Shown: positions 56,731 to 64,000 of the stretch, piece after piece
How the letters are laid out: each line of letters begins with the position of its first letter
Position numbering within the stretch: the first letter of the stretch is position 1
NCBI GenBank assembly: GCA_026168455.1
Contig: CM047431.1
Coordinates: 12,698,183-12,762,182, forward strand
Source: Theocolax elegans
Taxonomy: Eukaryota; Arthropoda; Insecta; Hymenoptera; Cerocephalidae
DNA: 64,000 nucleotides
Reading direction: 5' to 3'
Program-made: the position numbers and the translations under genes
Notes under the pieces: generated by a model
The model's database searches: none
What the model was told of the DNA's origin: nothing
The model's input: the letters and a program-made list of their open reading frames with translations, nothing else

Positions 56731-57432
56731 CGTCACAACCGCACATGCGCATAGTGCGCCCGTTCGTTCAGCTAATTATTTACTATTGTTTCTAATTGAT
56801 TCCCATTAATAAATACAAAGTTTGACGATTGTACTATTACGTACAGATAATGTACATTTTTTTATTTACTCATAGTAGTAGAGTTAAATATCAATGATTT
56901 GGAGGGTACAATTACTTTTTCCACAAATTCTGGTAATTAATAATAATAATGCGACGATGGATATTTTATCAATGCCTGCCATGCATTTTTTCCCTTTTTT
57001 ACGATTTTAAAATCTCGTGCGGTTGAAAATCTCGTGTGCATGCGAATCTCGCACTTCCGTTGGCCGCGCATGCGCAGTAGCTGTAAACGGACTGTCAATC
57101 AGACGATATTGCTTTTTTAATATTTTTGCGTTATACCGTTATTTTTTCGGAAAAGTGAGGGTGGTACAATTAAGTACGAAAAAGGTACAATTTTTTTACA
57201 CCCTAATTAGGACGAAGGAACGATTGTAAGGTGAGGTATCGGTGTTTTAATATTGCAATACTTTGTCATTTTTTTTCTCAAAAACGGTGGGGGTACAATT
57301 AAAATTTCTTGTTTTTTTAGAAAGTACAATTAAAAATACATCGGATAGCATTTTTTTTTTATAAAATTCCGTAGGTCGGCGGGCTGGGGTAAGGGCGGTG
57401 CACAGCACAGCGCTTATGTACACGCACCCTAA

Positions 57433-57780
57433 TGCTTGCACACGGTATACTGCAAACGCGCCGTTCCGCTGGAAGTTTAGTGATTTTCTGACAATTCTGA
57501 GATTTATACACGTTGCTGACGTATATGACAGGTTTCCGACATGTATGTGTCGGAAACCGAAAATTTTTGTCGTTTACCCACCACTGGTGCCAACCTATAT
57601 ATAACTCTCAAGAATAATAAAAAAGGCAATCACTGAATTCTCTCTCTTCTCTAGTCCCTAACTAACCTAAGGCATAAGGTTTGCAAAATATCTATGTTTT
57701 TATCATCAATATTTTAAATTTTGTTGTTTGTAAATAACATTCGTCTTTCAAGAACTTAGAATTTAATACTATTTATAATA
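57433..57780 (+). promoter_or_regulatory. Upstream region of CSN8
   Basis: 348 bp between the Harbinger end and the CSN8 start codon. It contains a perfect 11-bp inverted repeat, GGTTTCCGACA (57531-57541) and complement (57548-57558), with a 6-nt loop. A TATATATAA lies near 57595 and pyrimidine-rich sequence near 57635-57655. The transcription start is not known. The transposon end lies within 350 bp of the gene. Confidence 0.45.
57531..57558. promoter_or_regulatory. Perfect 11-bp inverted repeat upstream of CSN8
   Basis: GGTTTCCGACA, loop TGTATG, then the exact complement. This could be a binding site for a dimeric factor or a small hairpin. Position about 220 bp upstream of the start codon. 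Confidence 0.5.
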
Positions 57781-60731
57781 ATGAAAAATATTGAGAAAAT
57801 ATTAAGTGATTTAGAAAAAGTTGAATTAGAAGTAAGTGTTAAAAATTGTTATTGTTTTATATTACATTGACTATACCCTCAAAAAATGTTTAACCTTGCC
57901 TATTACACGAGTGATAGTTATAAGTTTTAGTTTGAATTTAAATCTTTTTAATTATTTTGAGGTAACAAAATTGTTTATATATTACTTATTTTATGAATTT
58001 AAAATAGAGAAAAGTTTGTAATAAAATAGTAGTTTATTGGAGATCATAAATTTATTGCTATTCAAAAAAACAAAAGTTAAGCTTGTCACCTTTGATCCTG
58101 TAACAAAACTAAAATATGAATGAGTAATGTAGATTTTCAATTGAAAAAAAAACTGTATAAACAATGGGCAGTTCTTAATTAGTAAGCATTTGTGTATCTG
58201 CAGTGTGCACACATGATTCCTGATAAAACCAAGTAAAAATATATATACTGTTTACCATTCAAAAATTTACTATTGGTATTTATAATTTCTTTTTAACTAA
58301 GCTGCTTATTTTGTAATAATATCCTGATTTATTATGATAACTTTAGGCTAAAAATTCTTAATCCCTAATTTGTTCAAACTGTCATTACATGTTTGTATGT
58401 TTAGTTTAGTTTTACCTTTAGAACAATTTTACCATGATTTTTTACACATTGAATCTAAGTAAATGACAATTTAAAACTATATGTATAAAGTATTTAGTTG
58501 TTTATTATTTTTATTATTTACATAAGTTATAAATTCCAACTCATATTTACATATTAATAATTTATTACAAATATTATGTAGGGGAGACTGGGGTATTTTT
58601 GAACTTTTGAATAGCTCTTTTAGATTGTAATATTTATGCTATAATAGGATGGTTTCTTCAAATATCCCCCATAGTTACGAGCTATTCCGAATCGATTGTT
58701 TACATTTACTCGAGACCTGCCATAATGAAAATCTCATCCTATTTTATTTGTACTTCTTAGTTTTTGAAAGCACACGCTGTAATTTCTATATACCTGCAAA
58801 TCACGCACGTTAAAAGTATTCATACTGGCTTCCTTTTGATCATAATTATGTTGAAAAATATTAATTTACTGCTGCGCACTGTGTATCTAAAGTTTTTTTC
58901 TATTTTGGGGTAATTTTGAACTTGAACCGTGGGGTTAATGTGAACGTGTTAAGTAAATGGGTGCACGATGATTTTATAACATATTCATCGTGTGTCTAAT
59001 CTAGAAAAAACGAAACCTAAAAATAGTATATCAATAATATTATATAAAAAGATTCAGGAGGTAAGAATAATAATTACAAAAACAAAAGGTAATGCAGTTA
59101 AAGGGGTTCCATACTCAATTATTGATGATTAATTAATAAAAGAGTATAACAGTATGTTAAAAAATAAGAAAAGAGGCGCCTTCGTTTATCGATAATCTAA
59201 CTGTGTGCTGATTTTTAGATTAAAATATTATTGTGTTTTCGAGAAAAGTCTTACCAAAAATATCAAATCTTTTCACCTCGTTGAGGTTAGATTCACATTT
59301 TTGGTAAGACTTTTCTCAAAAATGCAATATAATATTAATCTGAAATTCAGCACAGTTAGATTATCAATAAACCAAGGTGCCTCTTTTCTTATTTTAAAAC
59401 ATACTGTTTTATTTACAAATTTATTACTAATAATCGCGATTGACGATAAGGTAGGGAGGATAAATATTGACTATGACACCCCGTTAACATTGAAATCACT
59501 AAAAGAAGATCAAGTAGAATTTGTAAACGCAGTATAAAACTATTAAATTATATCATAAATTTACGTTTTATAAATATGTTAATTGTTGTATACATTTTAT
59601 ACAAATTTTATTGTAATTTTAATACTTGTATTTTACTTAATAAGTAGTAAATTTTGTATTTAAAAATCAAAGTTATTTATCATAAAGCAGAAAGACTTTA
59701 ACAATTATTTTTCCCCATTTAAAATACATGTACATATTTTCCACATGGAGAATTCACAAAAATAACTTTTGTTTTATTGTGAAAGTAAAATGTTGTATTG
59801 ATAAATTTGGTGACTAAAAAAATTTTTAAGAGTTGCTAAAAAATTTTGATTTAAAGTTGAGTTAGTTTAGATTGTAAAATATTAATCTTTGCATAAACAA
59901 AAAATAAATCGCAAATAAGTTCATAAATACCCCAGGGTATGTACAAAATTACCCCAACGTTGGGGCATTTTTGAACAAAATGCTTTTTCCTTGAACTGTA
60001 AAATAAACCATCCTATCAATAAATATTGTGGGTAAAAAAATTTTGACTTAATAGCTAGAGGCAAGAACTTAAAGTTGCCATGGTCCCAAGTATAAAATTA
60101 TATTGTTTTCGATAAGAAAAAAAATAAATAAAAAAAAATTCAAAAATGTCTCTCCTATACATAATGTTGTATATACCATATATTTACTAGTTATATAAAT
60201 TTAATTTTTACAGACAACAAATGAAGCTGTACCATCACAAATATATTCCCAGTTACTTGCTGTATATTTATTTCAAAATGAGTTGTAAGTGTCTTTCATT
60301 TTGCAGGATTTCTTTATTTTAAGTTGTTTTCTTATTTATTATATACATCTATAGTTAATAAATACTTATACTACATTAGTAAAATAAGATAATAATAATG
60401 AAATAATATATTTAAATGTATAATTTAAAAATATAAATTTTTTTGTTTAAATTTCTAATTAGTTTATTTTTTAATTAATTTTATGGACAAGTATTACAAA
60501 TTTAATAATGTACATTTTGTTACAACATGTTAATATATATGAACATTTATTTCAGATGTTTTGCAAAGCATCTGTGGAAAAGAATTCCTGTAAATATAAA
60601 AAACAACCCAGACATTAGAAATATATGGATTGTTGCGCAAAAGATGTGGCTTAGAGATTGGTCAGCTGTTCATGCAGCGTTAAATGTAGAATGGAACAAA
60701 AATGTTGCAGATATCATGAATGCATTAAAAG
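57781..60731 (+). CDS. CSN8: COP9 signalosome subunit 8, exons 1-3 (5' part)
   Basis: Exons 57781-57831, 60214-60284 and 60556-60731 have GTAAGT, GTAAGT and GTAAAA donors, AG acceptors and consistent phases. They encode the first 99 residues. Exon 1 gives 'MKNIEKILSDLEKVELE'. Exon 2 gives 'VPSQIYSQLLAVYLFQNE'. Exon 3 gives 'AKHLWKRIPVNIKNNPDIRN' and 'WIVAQKMWLRDWSAVHAAL', which align with the CSN8/PSD8 helical repeat of animal CSN8 (Y-x-QLLA-x-YL, LWKRIP, IW-x-V-x-Q). CSN8 is a subunit of the COP9 signalosome, which removes Nedd8 from cullins. The animal protein is about 200 residues, so the second half lies beyond the right edge. Intron 1 (2.4 kb) contains a transposon, and the following intron has a LINE inserted antisense. 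Confidence 0.9.
58581..60155. mobile_element. Non-autonomous element in CSN8 intron 1 (TA target)
   Basis: The ends GGGGAGACTGGGGTATTTTT and (inverted) GGAGAGACATTTTTGAA are flanked by TA on both sides. Several internal copies of GGGGTAATTTTGAAC-type words (about 58913, 59927 and 59960) form subterminal repeats. The centre holds the hairpin at 59148-59411. No transposase is found. A TA target suggests a Tc1/mariner-related origin, not proven. Confidence 0.5.
59148..59411. repeat. Long near-perfect hairpin in CSN8 intron 1
   Basis: Arms of about 115-125 bp: AACAGTATGTTAAAAAATAA and AAGTCTTACCAAAAAT on the left match their complements on the right, ending near 59411. A short loop lies near 59273. 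If CSN8 pre-mRNA is transcribed through it, it would fold into a long double-stranded stem. Confidence 0.8.
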
Positions 60732-61875
60732 GTAAAAACATAGCAGATAAATTAATTATAAATCAAATATCTTTACTTATGAACTATACATATATTTTTT
60801 ACATTAGTTAAATTATATGCATAAACTATTTCTAGTGACAAAAAATTGTTGATAACTTTTAAAAAAATTTGATAATGTACAGATTTAGTACTTCTAAGAA
60901 AACTATAAAATTACTACAAGTATGTAAAAATTAAAGAAAATTAGATTTATTATAATAAATTACTAAATTTTTCTAAAATATTAAAGAAATGCATTATAAG
61001 CTTTTAAAACTAATCCAAAATTAGATATTTATAAACTTTTATTAATATTTATTAAATTTACATAAAAATAATACTAAATCATTACATAGATACATTAAAT
61101 AAAATTTTTAAAAAATTATTATTCTGTAATAATTAATATTGACTGCAGAATCTGTTTATCTAAATTTTTTGTCTAGAAAATAGTGAAATCTTCATTGTTT
61201 TAATATTATTTTGATCTCAGGTATCCAGTATGGTATCCCTTGACATATTATATACAAATATTATGTCAATTAGTGTGTGTTTGGTTGACATTTAATAGTG
61301 CACATGTTACAATATTTCATCATTTTTAGCTAAGTATTTTCAAAAAACGGGAAGAAGAGGGGTCCCAGCTATCTGGATTATTATATTTGGATTATTCCCA
61401 AGTTTATGACAAAAGTAAATATTAAGTTAATGCTGATAGACAGTTAGGTATATTAGTTATACCTATAAATTTAAACAAATAAAAAATTATTTTTTTTTAC
61501 TGCAGCTTCGTCAATAAATTCCTAATTTCGGTTTCACTGGGCAAACAAATTGTATCTATTTTAACAATCAAGCCATAATAAAATTCAGTTTTTAATAGCT
61601 GTGTGTGAAGAAGTAAAGTAACTGTTTTTCTCCCTAGTTGTAACTTTCGGATTGCTGGGCAAAATACTATAGTTTGTGTATTTGTCTTGGTTGCTAAGAG
61701 CTAGAGCAAAAATAATGTTAATAGATATTCTACTATAATTTTGGATATTTCTACTCAGTTTTACTCACTAAGTTAATAATGATAGTAACATAAGCATGAA
61801 ATTAGCGCATCTTAGGAAGATGCCAGAGCTACAAGCTCAGTCACTAACTGAGAAATACTCATGACTAAAATTGAA
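60732..61875. other. AT-rich intronic stretch of CSN8
   Basis: No exon encoding the next CSN8 segment (expected R/A/L-V-x-A-Y-type helix) could be found on either frame here. No other gene or RNA is supportable. Confidence 0.55.
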
Positions 61876-61877
61876 TT

Positions 61878-64000
61878 AATTTATTTATTTATTTATTTAT
61901 TTATTAACCAGTATCAGAAAATACATAGAATTCCTTAGAATTACATAGCTTTCCCCACAGAGATATAATGCACATATCTGTTGGTGGAACTGGCAAGATA
62001 CTAAAGTATCTAAGACTTATATACTAAAATTACATAATATACTTACATACTAAAATGACATAGTTAAATTCTTTCACTATATACTATATAACATCCATAA
62101 AGAGGCTACTAACTCATAAAATCACTAAGGCAACATTAAACAAAAATCATAATAAAGATTCAATTTATAAATAAAATTTGTATAGATTTTTTTAAATATT
62201 ATTAACTATCCAGTCTTTCAATTCTATCTTTTTGTTTTTCTTATTTAATTCTTTTAGACTAATTGGTAGCTTATTAAACAAACCTATAGCTTTGATGTAA
62301 CTATTTTTTTTGCTAACTGGTTTTTTGAAACTCGGAATAGGTAGATTCTTATTTCTAGTTATACTGTTCGAAGACATAAACAGATTACTTAAACTATTAT
62401 AATGATACGATAAACAATTTAACGCATATAATTGTTCTATATTTAACGGGTAATCTTTAGTTATAAATTTATTTTTATTTATTATTTTTAATATTTTTTT
62501 TTGTAAATTATGCAGCAAGCTTATACTATTCATATACGCACCACCCCATGCTATAATACCATAACTAATAACACTATTGAACAGTGCATAATATAACATT
62601 TTAAGTGTTGTTATATTCATATAATTTGCAAGTTTATGAAAACTGAATATTAGGTACTTAGTTTTATTAACTAAATATTCTATATGTAAAGACCAATTCA
62701 TTCTATAATCAAATATTAAACCTAGATATTTGGTATTTTTCACTCTTTTTAGCTTATTGTTATTAATTTGGATATCATAATTATCATTTTCATAATCTGG
62801 AACGCTATCTATATAATTTCCAAATGTAATATATGTTGACTTTTCTATATTTAAAGATAACTTGTTTAAGGCTAACCAATTTGCAATCCAGTTTAATTCA
62901 ATATTCATCTTATTTTTAACTTTTTCCCAAGTATCTTCGGTAACAATTAATGCTGTATCATCTGCATATGAGATTATATTTTCTTTTAACATGTCGTTTA
63001 CATATATTATAAAAAGCAAAGGTCCAAGTATAGTTCCTTGAGGAACGCCTGTTTTAACAATATTATTATGACTTACAGTATCATCAATTCTTACTATCTG
63101 CTGTCTATTAGTAAGATATGAAAACATTAATTTATGTGCATTACCTCTAATTCCATAATTGTAAAGTTTATTCAATAATATGTTATGATCTACCGTATCA
63201 AAAGCCTTCGCCAAGTCTAGAAATGCTATAGCCAAAGGTTTACTGTTGTCCAAGTTATTATAAATTTTATTGGTTATTTTCTGTAGGGCATCATTAGTGC
63301 CTCTATTTTGTATAAATCCAAATTGATTCTCTGAGAATATGTTACACTCTTTGAAAAATTTACAGATCCTTATATATATTATCTTTTCTAAAATTTTTGC
63401 TAAATTAGAAATTAGTGAAATTGGTCTATAATTTTCAATTTTCTTCTTACTACCATTTTTATGAATTGGTATAATCATTGCACTTTTAAGTGATTCAGGC
63501 CAAACAGATTTTTCTATGCATAAATTAAAAATGTGAACTAATGGATCCAAAATATATTTAATTAGTGACTTCAATGTTCTAGTGTCGATTTTATCCGAAC
63601 CACCATTTTTTATTTCAAAATCATTTATTATATTATAAACTTCTATCGGATCTGTCGGAATCATAAATATAGTTTTGTTATTGAAATCAGGCAACCGGAT
63701 ATCGACACTATCAATTTCAAGAATTTTATTTCTCAATTCAATACCAATGTCAGTAAAGTAATTATTCATAACATTAGCAATATCCTCTGTATTCGTTATT
63801 CTATTTTTATATTTATCAAGGATAGCAGTAATTTTCTCTTGTTTTTTAGTATTTTTACCTAGTTTTTGATTTACAATATTCCATAAATTTTTTGGTTTAT
63901 TAATAGCTTTTTTAATCACATCATATTCATATTTAATTTTTGCATCTTTAATTACTCTGTTTAGCACTTTATCATAATTTTTGTATTCCATCCTGTTATC
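61878..64000 (-). mobile_element. Non-LTR retrotransposon, antisense to CSN8 (5' part outside window)
   Basis: The element reads from the right edge leftward: ORF2, about 290 bp of 3' untranslated region, then a simple (TAAA)n-type tail seen on the plus strand as ATTTATTTATTT at 61881-61906. The target duplication cannot be judged because the other end is outside. Confidence 0.8.
62192..64000 (-). CDS. LINE ORF2 reverse transcriptase (incomplete at window edge)
   Basis: An open frame of 599 codons from the ATG at 63991, still open to the window edge, so the true start and the endonuclease domain lie to the right. The reverse transcriptase motifs come in order: 'WPESLKSAMIIPIHKNGS', 'ENYRPISLISNLAKILEKI', 'ENQFGFIQNRGTNDAL', 'IAFLDLAKAFDTVDH' (first catalytic D), 'GVPQGTILGPLLFIIYVNDM' and 'SYADDTALIV' (the YADD box). 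The thumb follows with 'KLSLNIEKSTYITFG' and 'NTKYLGLIFD'. The C-terminal region is Lys/Asn-rich. The layout fits Jockey/CR1-like ORF2. No frameshift in 1.8 kb suggests a young and possibly active copy. It makes cDNA directly at the target site. Confidence 0.9.
   Translation of the reverse strand, partial: DNRMEYKNYDKVLNRVIKDAKIKYEYDVIKKAINKPKNLWNIVNQKLGKNTKKQEKITAILDKYKNRITNTEDIANVMNNYFTDIGIELRNKILEIDSVDIRLPDFNNKTIFMIPTDPIEVYNIINDFEIKNGGSDKIDTRTLKSLIKYILDPLVHIFNLCIEKSVWPESLKSAMIIPIHKNGSKKKIENYRPISLISNLAKILEKIIYIRICKFFKECNIFSENQFGFIQNRGTNDALQKITNKIYNNLDNSKPLAIAFLDLAKAFDTVDHNILLNKLYNYGIRGNAHKLMFSYLTNRQQIVRIDDTVSHNNIVKTGVPQGTILGPLLFIIYVNDMLKENIISYADDTALIVTEDTWEKVKNKMNIELNWIANWLALNKLSLNIEKSTYITFGNYIDSVPDYENDNYDIQINNNKLKRVKNTKYLGLIFDYRMNWSLHIEYLVNKTKYLIFSFHKLANYMNITTLKMLYYALFNSVISYGIIAWGGAYMNSISLLHNLQKKILKIINKNKFITKDYPLNIEQLYALNCLSYHYNSLSNLFMSSNSITRNKNLPIPSFKKPVSKKNSYIKAIGLFNKLPISLKELNKKNKKIELKDWIVNNI

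Larger units (their letters stand above)
55217..57400. mobile_element. 2.2-kb foldback element nested in Harbinger end
   Basis: The ends CACCGACCCTACCCCAGCCC and its near complement (57381-57400) start long imperfect inverted arms (about 55217-55890 and 56740-57400). The arms share TTTTTAATTGTAC words and, further in, GCGCATGCGCGG and CGCATGC. It interrupts the CTGTG-run end of the Harbinger element. No transposase was found, so it is non-autonomous. The target duplication cannot be resolved because the insertion site is a repeat. Confidence 0.75.
46516..57429. mobile_element. 10.9-kb composite PIF/Harbinger transposon
   Basis: The outer 29 bp (46516-46544 and 57401-57429) are perfect inverted repeats starting GGGTGCGTGTACATAAGC, flanked by TAA on both sides (46513-46515 and 57430-57432). 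A 3-bp TAA/TWA target and a DDE_Tnp_4-type transposase define PIF/Harbinger. Inside, a transposase copy on the plus strand (47607-49014) mirrors a second on the minus strand (54147-52930), with their flanks forming inverted arms about 2.3 kb long. Between them lie two MADF genes and one unknown ORF. A foldback element (55217-57400) has inserted near the right end. Near each end is a run of CTGTG units. Confidence 0.85.

Noticed and set aside
61318..61420. Possible CSN8 exon 4 after a TTTTTAG acceptor
   Set aside because: The translation does not match the expected CSN8 helix and soon meets stops.

Overview
The window is eukaryotic, AT-rich and intron-containing, and it is dominated by transposable elements. 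One host gene is clear: the 5' half of the COP9 signalosome subunit gene CSN8, with an insect-like protein and exon layout. Insect transposon families (Ty3/gypsy, PIF/Harbinger, hAT, a TTAA-target cut-and-paste element, a Helitron, non-LTR elements and DUF4806 genes) fill most of the rest. I infer an insect, possibly a hymenopteran such as an ant; the window itself does not prove the species.

Layout. 1-3.1 kb: AT-rich DNA, a 78-bp tandem duplication and a possible small spliced transcript. 3.5-6 kb: two decayed hAT transposases in opposite orientations. 6-11 kb: noncoding, with foldback hairpins, a degenerate repeat family and a GGAC microsatellite. 11-16.5 kb: a broken gag-like gene, then an unrecognised reading frame cut by a 2.6-kb transposon with 34-bp inverted ends and TTAA target duplication. 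18.3-21.2 kb: a non-LTR ORF1 relic and a truncated Helitron Rep/helicase. 21.8-22.4 kb: a small element with 93-bp perfect inverted arms whose centre carries a candidate type III hammerhead ribozyme. 23.8-29.3 kb: 59-bp satellite arrays alternating with a 1.57-kb palindrome that is present twice. 31-33.5 kb: another tandem repeat system. 33.5-38 kb: a tandemly duplicated cassette joining a LINE endonuclease fragment to a multi-exon DUF4806 gene.

38.4-45.7 kb is a structurally complete gypsy element with 286-bp LTRs and a 4-bp target duplication; its pol is broken by three small lesions. 46.5-57.4 kb is a 10.9-kb PIF/Harbinger element (TAA target duplication, 29-bp identical ends). It holds two transposase copies in inverted orientation, each damaged at a different place, around two MADF-domain genes and an unknown ORF. 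Near its right end a 2.2-kb foldback element is inserted, which itself contains another foldback element. 57.8-60.7 kb holds CSN8 exons 1-3; intron 1 contains a transposon with a long hairpin. From 61.9 kb to the right edge a non-LTR retrotransposon lies antisense to CSN8, and the remaining CSN8 exons must lie beyond the window.

The most interesting object is the hammerhead-ribozyme candidate at 22095-22174. All core positions are present, and its two apical loops are complementary over 12 nt. Several near-identical duplicated blocks differ mainly by single-base homopolymer indels, so some duplications and frameshifts may be assembly artefacts.
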